In this document: one piece after another, positions 55,928-64,000 of the stretch
Numbering within the stretch: position 1 is the first letter of the stretch
Layout: each line of letters opens with the position of its first letter
Assembly (NCBI GenBank): GCA_038320345.1
Contig: JBBQED010000010.1
Span: forward strand, 1 to 64,000
Origin: JBBQED01 sp038320345
Lineage (GTDB): Bacteria; Bacteroidota; Bacteroidia; AKYH767-A; OLB10
Reading direction: 5' to 3'
DNA length: 64,000 nt
Translations under genes and position numbers: made by a program
The notes under the pieces: generated by a model
Databases searched by the model: none
Told to the model about the DNA's origin: nothing
Seen by the model: the letters and a program-made list of their open reading frames with translations, nothing else

Positions 55928-55964
55928 AAAAAAGAGGCTGTCTTTTTTGGAGACAGCCTCTTTT
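55928..55964 (-). terminator. Intrinsic terminator of the TlpA-like gene
   Basis: AAAGAGGCTGTC/GACAGCCTCTTT stem of 12 bp with T-runs on both strands. It lies just after the TlpA-like stop. Confidence 0.9.
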
Positions 55965-55985
55965 AATCCTTGAAGGAAAGGGTAT

Positions 55986-56525
55986 TTAGTTGATAACGAG
56001 TTTCTCTAATGCTTCATCAAGAGCAGGACCACGAAGGTTTTTTGCGATGATAATTCCTTTGGCATCAATCAAAACATTGGTAGGAATAGAATTCACACCA
56101 TAAATTGCTGCCGGGCGACTCTGCCATCCTCCTAAATCACTTACATGAGCAGGCCATGCGAGATGATCTTTGTCGATAGCTTTCATCCAAGCTTCTTTAT
56201 TCTGATCTAGGCTTACGCTATATACCGTAAAACCTTTTCCAGATTTGAATTTAGAGTCTTTGTATTTATTGTAGACTGTAACCACATTTGGGTTTTCCAT
56301 GCGACATGGGCCACACCAAGAAGCCCAGAAATCGAGCAATACTAGTTGCCCACGTAAGGATGAAAGGGCTATCGTTTTACCTTCAGGGCTAGTGAAAGCG
56401 AGATCAATAGCTTTATCACCAACATTGGTCCCTGTTTTTTCACTTTGAGGTGATGTTTGATAAATAAACCCGAAAGTGAGGGTTGCAAAACCAATAAAGA
56501 GTAATAATAAATGAACTTTTTTCAT
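55986..56525 (-). CDS. TlpA-like thiol-disulfide oxidoreductase
   Basis: This 179-residue protein has an N-terminal signal or anchor helix (about 4-22) and an AhpC/TSA-Redoxin-type thioredoxin domain: LLDFWASWCGPCRMENP (CxxC about 72-75) and SIPTNVLIDAKG with the cis-Pro. Periplasmic reductant for exported proteins or cytochrome maturation. Confidence 0.92.
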   Translation of the reverse strand: MKKVHLLLLFIGFATLTFGFIYQTSPQSEKTGTNVGDKAIDLAFTSPEGKTIALSSLRGQLVLLDFWASWCGPCRMENPNVVTVYNKYKDSKFKSGKGFTVYSVSLDQNKEAWMKAIDKDHLAWPAHVSDLGGWQSRPAAIYGVNSIPTNVLIDAKGIIIAKNLRGPALDEALEKLVIN

Positions 56526-56648
56526 GATTTATGGAGATCGGAGTATAAATTATTTTTTAAGCTAGAAACAAAAATGATACCACAGAAGTATTGAACTACA
56601 AAGATAGTATTCGTATTGCGGATCATCAAAGATTATTTTCAAATCCTA

Positions 56649-58004
56649 TTAAACTCGTTTGATATTGGCTCCCAACGCATTCAGACGTTCGTCGATCCTT
56701 TCGTAGCCGCGATCGATTTGTTCGATATTATGAATCACACTCTTACCTTTAGCTGACAAGGCAGCAATCAGCAGTGCTACTCCGGCGCGAATATCAGGGG
56801 AAACCATTTGGATTCCTTTTAAGAGATTCTTTCTGCCCAACCCAATAACCGTAGCACGATGCGGGTCACAAAGTATAATCTGCGCCCCCATATCAATGAG
56901 TTTATCTACAAAGAACAATCGGCTCTCAAACATTTTTTGATGAACCAACACAGTTCCTACAGCTTGAGTTGCAGTAACGAGCACTACGCTGATCAAATCA
57001 GGAGTAAAGCCTGGCCAGATAGCATCAGAAACGGTCAGGATAGATCCATCAATGAACGTATCGATTTCATATTTTTCCTGAGCAGGAATATAAATATCAT
57101 CGCCTCTGAATTCCATTTTAATGCCGAGGCGTTGAAATGTAGTAGGGATAATTCCGAGATGTTGAAGTCCTACATTTTTGATGGTGATCTCGCTTTGAGT
57201 CATTGCCGCCAGACCGATGAAGCTACCTACTTCAATCATGTCAGGAAGAATTTTATGCGTTGTTCCTTTCAGCGAAGTAACACCTTCAATCACGAGCAAG
57301 TTAGAACCGATGCCAATAATTTTTGCACCCATCCGATTCAGCATTTTGCAAAGCTGTTGTAGGTAGGGCTCACATGCAGCATTGTAAATCGTAGTTGTTC
57401 CTTCTGCCATCACGGCAGCCATCACAATGTTTGCAGTACCAGTCACCGACGCTTCATCAAGTAGCATATATGCGCCTTTCAGTTTTGTCGCTTCAATGGT
57501 GAAGAAATTTTCAGTGGTATCGAAATCGAATTTGGCGCCTAAATTTTGAAAGCCGATAAAGTGCGTATCGAGACGGCGTCTGCCAATTTTATCTCCACCC
57601 GGTTTAGGAATATGCGCTTTACCGAAACGAGCCAGTAGCGGACCAACAATCATAATGGAACCACGCAGAGCAGCAGCAAGCTTGCTGAAGTCTTTTGTAG
57701 TAAGGTAATCCATATTAATATTTCCTGCTTCAAAAGCATACGTATCGTGCGAAAGTTTTTCAACGACCACACCCATACGCTCCAATAATTCGATCAGCTT
57801 ATTTACATCACGGATATCAGGAATATTTTCAATCACTACTTTTTCTGATGTCAGTAATACTGCACACAGAATTTGTAATGCTTCGTTCTTTGCACCTTGC
57901 GGTGTGATTTCACCTTGGAGTCGTGCTCCTCCGATGATTTCAAAACTTCCTGTTGAAGAAAGAGTTTCTGTTGTTTTATTATTTACCACGGTTGGTGAAT
58001 CCAT
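56649..58004 (-). CDS. murA: UDP-N-acetylglucosamine 1-carboxyvinyltransferase with Asp in place of active-site Cys
   Basis: This 451-residue enzyme makes the first committed peptidoglycan precursor from UDP-GlcNAc and PEP. Lys-Asn pair in PQGAKNEAL (about 35-43), VGPLLARFGKA, and PGGDKIGRRRLDTH. In the loop where E. coli MurA has Cys115 (PGGC.IG) this protein has Asp138 (codon GAT, 57591-57593 on the minus strand). Asp here is known in M. tuberculosis and Chlamydia MurA and gives fosfomycin insensitivity. Start overlaps the DUF4290 gene by 26 bp, so the two are co-transcribed. Confidence 0.96.
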   Translation of the reverse strand: MDSPTVVNNKTTETLSSTGSFEIIGGARLQGEITPQGAKNEALQILCAVLLTSEKVVIENIPDIRDVNKLIELLERMGVVVEKLSHDTYAFEAGNINMDYLTTKDFSKLAAALRGSIMIVGPLLARFGKAHIPKPGGDKIGRRRLDTHFIGFQNLGAKFDFDTTENFFTIEATKLKGAYMLLDEASVTGTANIVMAAVMAEGTTTIYNAACEPYLQQLCKMLNRMGAKIIGIGSNLLVIEGVTSLKGTTHKILPDMIEVGSFIGLAAMTQSEITIKNVGLQHLGIIPTTFQRLGIKMEFRGDDIYIPAQEKYEIDTFIDGSILTVSDAIWPGFTPDLISVVLVTATQAVGTVLVHQKMFESRLFFVDKLIDMGAQIILCDPHRATVIGLGRKNLLKGIQMVSPDIRAGVALLIAALSAKGKSVIHNIEQIDRGYERIDERLNALGANIKRV

Positions 58005-58617
58005 TACGTTTTTTACCCGGACGGTTATTAATGTTTTTCAGATTTCTATGTTTGGATCCCGGATCTTGAGTATCAACAAAGCGGGTGGCAAGTTTAATTT
58101 CATCATCAAGTGTTAGCACTCCACCAGATAAATCTTTCAATTGATCTTTGATCAGTTCATCACTCACAGTATCACGATTCCAGCTGAGATAACTCATCTT
58201 CATAAAATTGGCAATCGATTCTACTACTTGTTGTTTTTCCTGACCTTCTTCCAATTTCTTTGCTTCACGAATCATCGATTCAACGATAGAGCCGTAGTGA
58301 CGCAACTTGATATTTTTCTGAGGATAAGGAACCAATGTTGGTTTTACATGCGTAAGATCTTTATCGGGCATTGGATAAGGAGCATCACAATCGAGCTCAA
58401 ATCCAGAGATGATAAAAAGATGATCCCAGAGTTTGTGTTTGTAATCCGTCATATCCTTTAACTGAGGATTGAGGATACTCATGGCATGAACGATTGTTTT
58501 AGCTGCGCGACTGCGTTCTTCACGGTCTTCGAGCTTTACAGCAAACTGAACCATCTGTTGAATGGCTCTTCCGTATTCGGGAATAATGAGCTGCTCACGG
58601 GAAGTATTGTATTCCAT
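57979..58617 (-). CDS. DUF4290 family protein
   Basis: This protein is about 212 residues, starting MEYNTSREQLIIPEYGRAIQ, the usual beginning of DUF4290, so I prefer the ATG at 58617 over one 24 bp upstream. It is predicted helical (FAVKLEDREERSRAAKTIVH, ESMIREAKKLEEGQEKQQV) with a basic tail (NRPGKKRNGF). A cytoplasmic protein specific to Bacteroidota; its overlap with murA suggests a cell-envelope link. Function unknown. Confidence 0.88.
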   Translation of the reverse strand: MEYNTSREQLIIPEYGRAIQQMVQFAVKLEDREERSRAAKTIVHAMSILNPQLKDMTDYKHKLWDHLFIISGFELDCDAPYPMPDKDLTHVKPTLVPYPQKNIKLRHYGSIVESMIREAKKLEEGQEKQQVVESIANFMKMSYLSWNRDTVSDELIKDQLKDLSGGVLTLDDEIKLATRFVDTQDPGSKHRNLKNINNRPGKKRNGFTNRGK

Positions 58618-59020
58618 GGTACTTAATTCTTCGGTATTCAATGGGTATTTATGAGTTAAGATTTCTGATATTCAGGACTGACAATTGTATCGCCTGATAG
58701 ATTTTTTCGATCAGCATCTCCGTATAAAATTAAGGAGATTGATCAGATAATTAAGGTGACGGGAGCAATGATTTATGAACAGAATGCAAGCAGATTCTAC
58801 TTTTTTGCAATCCCCATTCGGAACTATTGACTAAACCGTAAAACGAGGACAGTTCAGATTCATTGCATATCGAATCCCAAAAGTACTAATTTGAGAGGTG
58901 TGTTCCATGGAAAAAGGAAGGTTTTTTTCAGGATCCGTTCGTTTTCGCCATTTCGACTATTCTCCTGCATTCGTTTACAGAAGAATAGTTTAGGACGCTA
59001 ACCAAGCGATAAATTGTTAG
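58618..59020. other. Gene-free stretch between DUF4290 and helicase genes
   Basis: About 400 bp with no convincing frame on either strand. A weak hairpin (GATCAGCATCTCC with GGAGATTGATC) lies at about 58710-58745. Otherwise I see nothing. Confidence 0.4.
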
Positions 59021-61432
59021 TTAAGCTGGAACAATACGCAACTTTGCGAATTTCAGCAGGAGCTGTTTCTGACCGTGGCCATCAAATAAGATGATTGCTT
59101 TATTATCCGGATAGCGGCCTTCCATACTGATCACTTTCCCAAATCCAAAGCGCTGATGTTCTACATCCATCCCCACGGTAATTGTGGAGGAGTCATCAGC
59201 TACAAAATCTTTATCATCCTGCCGCGCTTGTGCCTGGGCAGCCTTTGTAAATCCTCTCGGTACAGCTTGAGGAGATGTAGGTGTTCCCTGAGGAGCAACG
59301 GGCTTGGTAGGTTTATTCTTCTGACTAAAAGAAGATCCTGAAGCAGATCCGTTTTTACGCGCCGGACCAATACTTCGGCTTTGGCCATAACCATTCCAGC
59401 CTCCTCGGTAATCTTCCTCCTGACTTTCACTATTTGCCCTAGGGGCGGGCAGTTCCAGACAATCCTGATCAAGTTCTTCCAAAAAACGACTAGGTTCAGA
59501 AACCACGAGGTTGCCCCATCGGTAGCGTGTGGCTGCCAAGCTGAGGGTAAGTTTTTCTTCTGCACGCGTAACGGCAACATAAAATAACCTGCGCTCTTCT
59601 TCCAGTTCTGATCTAGAATTGATCGCCAATTGTGAAGGGAATAAAGTTTCTTCCAATCCCACCACAAATACATGTTTAAATTCCAATCCTTTTGCAGCAT
59701 GAATGGTCATCATACTGACTTTATTGGTATCTCCATCTTTGTCGTTATCAGCATCCGTAAGCAATGCGATATCCTGAATATATAAATTTAAAGTCGGAAG
59801 AGGAGGAAGGGATTGTTCAGCGGACGGAGATTCTATAAGTACAGTTCCGTTATCACTAAACTCTTTTATTCCGTTGAGTAGCTCTTGAACGTTTTCATAA
59901 TGACTAACGCCTTCGGGTGTCCGATCATTATATAATTCTTGCAACAATCCGCAAACGGTAGAAATATGACTTGCCAATTCGTAAGCGGAATGATCAGGTA
60001 ACATAATCTGAAAGCTACGTACCATCGTTGCGAATTCAGTTATTTTATCCCGAATCCCTGAAGTTACACTACTCTTAAATTCATGAATATTTTGCAATAC
60101 ATTCCAGAGCGTCGTATTTTCTTGTTCTGCCGTTGCCATTAATTTATCAAGTGTGGTTTTGCCAATGCCACGAGCAGGATAATTAATAATACGTTTAAGC
60201 GCTTCCTCATCATTAGGATTGATGGCGAGTCGGAAATAAGCGATTAGATCCTTAATCTCTTTACGATTATAGAATGAAGTTCCGCCATATACTCGATAAG
60301 AAATATTCATTCTACGCAGCGCCTCTTCCATCGAGCGGCTTTGGGCATTTGTACGGTAGAGAATTGCAAAATCTTTGTTGTGTAATTGCTTAGTCATCTT
60401 CTCCTGAAATATAGTTTGTGCAACCATATTTCCTTCTTCGTTATCACTCAGTGCTTTCAGCAAACGGATTTTTTCTCCATGATGATTTGCGGTCCACACT
60501 TCTTTTTTCAGCTGACTTTTATTATGTGTGATGACACTGTTTGCAGCTTGAACAATTGTTTTTGTACTGCGGTAATTTTGTTCTAGCTTAAAAGTTTTCA
60601 GTTCAGGATAATCCTTTTCAAAATTTAAGATGTTTTGGATATTGGCACCACGGAAAGCATAGATACTTTGTGCATCATCACCCACCACACATACATTCTG
60701 ATGTTGAGCAGCTAGTTTACGAACGATTATATATTGCGCAAAGTTGGTATCCTGAAACTCATCTACCATGATATAACGGAATTTCGACTGATACTTATAC
60801 AGCACTTCCGGATGTTCCTGCATCAGTCTCCAGGTGTTAAAAAGAATATCATCAAAATCCATCGCTCCTGCTTTGTAACAGCGCTTACTGTATAATTCAA
60901 ACAGTTCACCCATGCGGGGTTTACCACTTGATTTATCATCATTCACGAGTTCTGTATTTTCCTGATAATCTCTCCAGTTAAACAGGTTATTTTTTGCAGA
61001 TGAAATTCTATTCAGAACGATGGAGGGCTTGTAAGCTTTATCATCCAAACCTTGTTCTTTTAGTAAGTCACGAATAAGGCCCTTTGAGTCATCAGTATCG
61101 TAAATGGTAAAATTGGAAGGATAGCCAATTTTTTCTGCTTCCGCACGAAGAATCCTTGCGAAAACAGAGTGAAAAGTTCCCATCCATAAATTACGAGCTT
61201 CTTCTCCTGCCACTTTTGAAATCCGCTCTTTCATTTCACGCGCCGCTTTATTGGTAAACGTGAGTGAAAGAATATTAAAAGCATCTACCCCTTTTTCAAT
61301 CAGGTGAGCAATGCGGTAAGTCAAAACCCTTGTTTTCCCGGAACCGGCACCGGCAATAATCATTACTGGTCCTTCAGTGGCCATGGCGGCTTCACGTTGA
61401 ACCTCATTGAGCTGATCTAAGAAATGCGACAT
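59021..61432 (-). CDS. UvrD/PcrA-type DNA helicase
   Basis: This 803-residue superfamily 1 3'-5' helicase has Walker A AGAGSGKTRVLTYR (about 26-39), Walker B/DEFQDTN, VVGDDAQSIYAFRGANI, QNYRSTKTIV, VSMMTIHAAKGLEFKHVF, and VAVTRAEEKL. After a low-complexity linker (about 665-735) there is a C-terminal Tudor-like fold (FGFGKVISMEGRYPDNKAII), as in PcrA. Involved in repair and removal of protein from DNA. The start codon sits 4 bp behind a promoter box, so the mRNA may have no leader. Confidence 0.96.
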   Translation of the reverse strand: MSHFLDQLNEVQREAAMATEGPVMIIAGAGSGKTRVLTYRIAHLIEKGVDAFNILSLTFTNKAAREMKERISKVAGEEARNLWMGTFHSVFARILRAEAEKIGYPSNFTIYDTDDSKGLIRDLLKEQGLDDKAYKPSIVLNRISSAKNNLFNWRDYQENTELVNDDKSSGKPRMGELFELYSKRCYKAGAMDFDDILFNTWRLMQEHPEVLYKYQSKFRYIMVDEFQDTNFAQYIIVRKLAAQHQNVCVVGDDAQSIYAFRGANIQNILNFEKDYPELKTFKLEQNYRSTKTIVQAANSVITHNKSQLKKEVWTANHHGEKIRLLKALSDNEEGNMVAQTIFQEKMTKQLHNKDFAILYRTNAQSRSMEEALRRMNISYRVYGGTSFYNRKEIKDLIAYFRLAINPNDEEALKRIINYPARGIGKTTLDKLMATAEQENTTLWNVLQNIHEFKSSVTSGIRDKITEFATMVRSFQIMLPDHSAYELASHISTVCGLLQELYNDRTPEGVSHYENVQELLNGIKEFSDNGTVLIESPSAEQSLPPLPTLNLYIQDIALLTDADNDKDGDTNKVSMMTIHAAKGLEFKHVFVVGLEETLFPSQLAINSRSELEEERRLFYVAVTRAEEKLTLSLAATRYRWGNLVVSEPSRFLEELDQDCLELPAPRANSESQEEDYRGGWNGYGQSRSIGPARKNGSASGSSFSQKNKPTKPVAPQGTPTSPQAVPRGFTKAAQAQARQDDKDFVADDSSTITVGMDVEHQRFGFGKVISMEGRYPDNKAIILFDGHGQKQLLLKFAKLRIVPA

Positions 61433-61436
61433 CCTG

Positions 61437-61444
61437 CAAAAGTA
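61437..61444 (-). promoter_or_regulatory. -7 promoter box abutting the helicase start codon (TACTTTTG)
   Basis: An exact TAnnTTTG, with only CAGG between it and the ATG at 61432. Confidence 0.45.
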
Positions 61445-61635
61445 AGGCTTTACAGAGGTACTTCCTTGAATTCTTTTATTTGTTGAAATCTTTAAAAACT
61501 ACATCTAGCATGGTAATCAGCATCTAAAAGTTGGACCGTGGAGACATTTTCCTTAGGGTAAACTTTTTTTCAATGCTGGATTTTATTCCTTAGTTTTCAG
61601 TATTTTAGTGAGTTCCAATTCAATCCCTAATCCAC

Positions 61636-64000
61636 ATGAACCTGAAAAATTTCCTTCCTCTGTTTATTATGTTCTTCTTTTTATCCACAGGCATTGTAAA
61701 GTCACAATGTCCTCCGGGTTTTAGCCAAATTAAACTCGAGTTGCTTTCCGATAATTTTCCACAGGAAACGAACTGGTATATGTATGATATTGCTGGTAAT
61801 TTATTGGCTAGCGGAGCTCCTACAGCACAGGCAACGCTTTATTCGGATTCAATTTGTGTACCCATTGGCGCTTGTACGCTGGTTGAAATTACGGACGCCT
61901 ATGGTGATGGAATATGCTGTGGATACGGTAACGGTCATTTTACTATTTATGTTGATGGCGTTGAAGTAGATTCAGGTGGATATTTTGGACGGGAAGATCA
62001 GCGTTATGTAAATTGTCCTCCAGGTTCTATTTGTTCGAATTCATTTCCAGCTTATACCGATACGATTTATAGTGCAATTGGAAACAGCACGTGGTATTCT
62101 TTTACTCCTGATACAACAGGTTCCTATGAAATCAGTACTTGTTTTCCGAGCAACACTTGCAATACTAGAATCTGGGTGTATGATCATTGCTTGAATTTGC
62201 AATGGGATAGTTTGATTTACGGTACCACTTATTTTAATGATAGTGCATGTGGACAACAAGCTTTTATTGCCGCAGGAATGTTTGTAGGACAAACCTATTA
62301 TATAAGAATTGGAGGGGATTCTAGTTGTGTGGATTCCACCATCACGTGGCAAATGATTTTTGGAGGACAAGTAGTAGGTTGTACTGATCCAACAGCGTGT
62401 AACTATGATCCTCTAGCTACAATTGATAATGGAAGTTGTTTAGCTCCGGGTGATCCGGGATGTAATCACGGACCTGATTTGGTAGTGAATGAAAATATTT
62501 TGAGAAACTCACTTAGCGTTTCCTATGTGAATGGAAATGATGCTTGTTTGATTGGTGAAGGATGTTTGTCTGGATATGGGCAGCGAGAAGTCATCAACTT
62601 CAGTACGCACATCAGTAATAATGGCGATCTGGATTATTATATTGGTATACCACAACCTGGTAATCCGCAGTTTGTTTTAGATCAATGCCATGGTCACTGG
62701 CATTATGTAGGATATGCGAAGTATGAATTGTATGATTCTTTACAGAATAAAATGCAGTCAGGTTTTAAGAATGGATTTTGTGTTCTTGATTTAGGTTGCT
62801 TTACTGGTACTGCAAAATTTGGTTGTGGAAATATGGGAATTACCGCCGGTTGTTTTGATGAATATGGAGCAGGACTTGCTTGTCAGTGGATTGATATTAC
62901 TGGAATTCCTGACGGACATTACTCACTCGTAGTAAAAGTTAACTGGGACCATTCTCCCGATAAAGCAGGACGCGTTGAACAAAGCTATGACAACAATACC
63001 GGAATTGTTTGTTTCAATTTAAGTCATTCTGGAGGAGTTGGAATGGTTACATTAGATCCTATCTGTACTCCGATTATTGATTGTGCCGGAGATACTTTCG
63101 GGTTGGCTACAAAAGATTGTATTGGGAATTGTAATGGATCAAGATTGAAAGGTGATCTGGATGTAGATGCGGATCTTGATTCACTAGATATGATTCAATA
63201 TATGAATGATATTGTGAATGGAATAGCAAGCACTCCATGTAGTGATTTAAGTGGAGATGGTTTGTTGACGGTAACAGATGCTGCTCGCGTGAATGGTTGT
63301 GTGCGTGATTCAGCAGGAACACATAGTCATGGTTCTGGTACTCAAGTTACACATCCGCATTGTGAGTTTCCCTATAATCTGATCAACATCAATGATACTA
63401 TCCAATTAGGAATTGAAGCTATAAATACCGGATTGAAATACATAGATTTAAAAATCTTGAATCCAAATTGTAGTCTGTTGGGAATTGATTTTACCATGAG
63501 CGGATTGATTATCGATTCTGTAAATGTTCTTCAAGTGGCATATACTCCGTTAATCACCTTTAATGCACTCAGTGGACGCGTTGCAGTACTTGCAGCAGAC
63601 GAAAATTCCTATGGAAAGCAACAAATTCCAATTGCACTTTTGAGGGTTTATTATAACTCTTTAACTTCGAATACCATCTGTGTGCAATCCATTCAATCTG
63701 CATTAAATCAGGATTACGAAGAAACCGTGAAATCAATTTTTGATGGATGTGTATCAATTACTGGGGTAGGTCATGTTTACAACAGTACTATGATCACAGC
63801 CCAGCCAAATCCTACTAGCGGAATAATTATTTTAAAAACGGAAATTTTAAATGCGCAACAGGCGGAGATTGAAATTTACGATGCAATGGGTAAACTGATG
63901 TTGAGTAGTACTGACCAACTTAATAACGGGAATGGAACCCTCATTGATTTGAGTAAATTTAGAAATGGAGTCTATCTGATGCAGATCAGAACTAAAGAAA
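61636..64000 (+). CDS. T9SS-exported lysyl-oxidase-domain protein with dockerin-like and cohesin-like modules (3' end outside window)
   Basis: At least 788 residues, still open at the window edge. Signal peptide (1-24, ending VKSQ). Two beta-sandwich-like regions (about 25-245, with CVPIGACTLVEITDAYGDGIC). Then an ACNYDP motif (about 250-262) and a lysyl-oxidase domain (about 278-462). The copper motif CHGHWHY has His352/354/356; Lys378 (GFKNGFC) and Tyr410 (CFDEYGAG) match the two residues that form the quinone cofactor in animal LOX, and CQWIDITGIPDGHYSLVV matches the family core. Next are a dockerin-like pair of calcium loops (about 504-560: DLDVDADLDSLDMIQYM, DLSGDGLLTVTDAARV), a cohesin-like module (about 576-710) and a sorting domain (AQPNPTSGIIIL...GVYLMQI). 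Predicted role: oxidation of lysine side chains on surface proteins. Bacterial LOX homologues are known but rarely studied. Confidence 0.88.
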   Translation, partial: MNLKNFLPLFIMFFFLSTGIVKSQCPPGFSQIKLELLSDNFPQETNWYMYDIAGNLLASGAPTAQATLYSDSICVPIGACTLVEITDAYGDGICCGYGNGHFTIYVDGVEVDSGGYFGREDQRYVNCPPGSICSNSFPAYTDTIYSAIGNSTWYSFTPDTTGSYEISTCFPSNTCNTRIWVYDHCLNLQWDSLIYGTTYFNDSACGQQAFIAAGMFVGQTYYIRIGGDSSCVDSTITWQMIFGGQVVGCTDPTACNYDPLATIDNGSCLAPGDPGCNHGPDLVVNENILRNSLSVSYVNGNDACLIGEGCLSGYGQREVINFSTHISNNGDLDYYIGIPQPGNPQFVLDQCHGHWHYVGYAKYELYDSLQNKMQSGFKNGFCVLDLGCFTGTAKFGCGNMGITAGCFDEYGAGLACQWIDITGIPDGHYSLVVKVNWDHSPDKAGRVEQSYDNNTGIVCFNLSHSGGVGMVTLDPICTPIIDCAGDTFGLATKDCIGNCNGSRLKGDLDVDADLDSLDMIQYMNDIVNGIASTPCSDLSGDGLLTVTDAARVNGCVRDSAGTHSHGSGTQVTHPHCEFPYNLININDTIQLGIEAINTGLKYIDLKILNPNCSLLGIDFTMSGLIIDSVNVLQVAYTPLITFNALSGRVAVLAADENSYGKQQIPIALLRVYYNSLTSNTICVQSIQSALNQDYEETVKSIFDGCVSITGVGHVYNSTMITAQPNPTSGIIILKTEILNAQQAEIEIYDAMGKLMLSSTDQLNNGNGTLIDLSKFRNGVYLMQIRTKE

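Noticed and set aside
56859..57362. 167-codon plus-strand frame opposite murA
   Set aside because: Antisense shadow of murA.
1..64000. CRISPR arrays, insertion sequences with transposases, prophage genes and rRNA
   Set aside because: No regularly spaced repeats, no transposase or integrase motifs and no rRNA-like sequence were seen on either strand.

Overview
The window is a stretch of a Bacteroidota chromosome. The evidence is the many secreted proteins with type IX secretion (T9SS) type A C-terminal sorting domains (PNP...G.Y...I.....K.V), a TonB-dependent receptor with an N-terminal carboxypeptidase-regulatory-like domain, a FISUMP-domain lipoprotein, Cys-rich CTD..ACNYDP.A motifs, DUF4290, and promoter boxes of the Bacteroidota type (TAnnTTTG). 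The DNA is AT-rich. The family below phylum cannot be fixed from the sequence alone.

Layout. (1) 132-206 is a tRNA-Val on the minus strand. (2) 653-14930 is a one-direction block of exported proteins: four paralogues of a secreted family I cannot name (N-terminal module with VExYYVS...TYRIY...FFNN...DPLAGIP...FELN...YVAxNP), a TonB-dependent receptor between the second and third, a FISUMP lipoprotein, a beta-helix protein ending in a dockerin-like EF-hand, and proteins with cohesin-like modules. (3) 14951-47581 is mostly housekeeping and metabolism: rhodanese-thioredoxin lipoprotein, folC, an exbB-exbD-tonB operon, gamma-carbonic anhydrase, a secreted PHP protein, acetyl-CoA synthetase, SDRs, mtgA, purL, two tandem membrane paralogues, an amino acid permease, a lipoprotein amidohydrolase, a cupin/JmjC protein, nitronate monooxygenase, acyl-CoA ligase, and pdhC-pdhA-cdd. 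(4) 47582-53938 is a disturbed accessory region: a GC-rich interspersed element, truncated genes, an exact 112-bp direct repeat that fused a copied signal peptide out of frame to a beheaded gene, and a 1.2-kb tandem duplication. (5) 53939-61432 returns to core genes: dnaJ-grpE, a TlpA-like thioredoxin, murA, DUF4290, and a UvrD/PcrA helicase. (6) 61636 to the window edge is a large T9SS-exported protein with a lysyl-oxidase domain, a two-part dockerin-like module and a cohesin-like module.

How it may fit together. ExbB/ExbD/TonB would energise the TonB receptor. T9SS would export and anchor the paralogous proteins, the cohesin/dockerin-type proteins and the lysyl oxidase, which suggests a protein-rich, possibly cross-linked cell surface. 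The surface locus at 653-14930 and the lysyl oxidase at 61636 share module types (cohesin-like, dockerin-like, ACNYDP). These are the best candidates for an undescribed system, but the link between them is inference.
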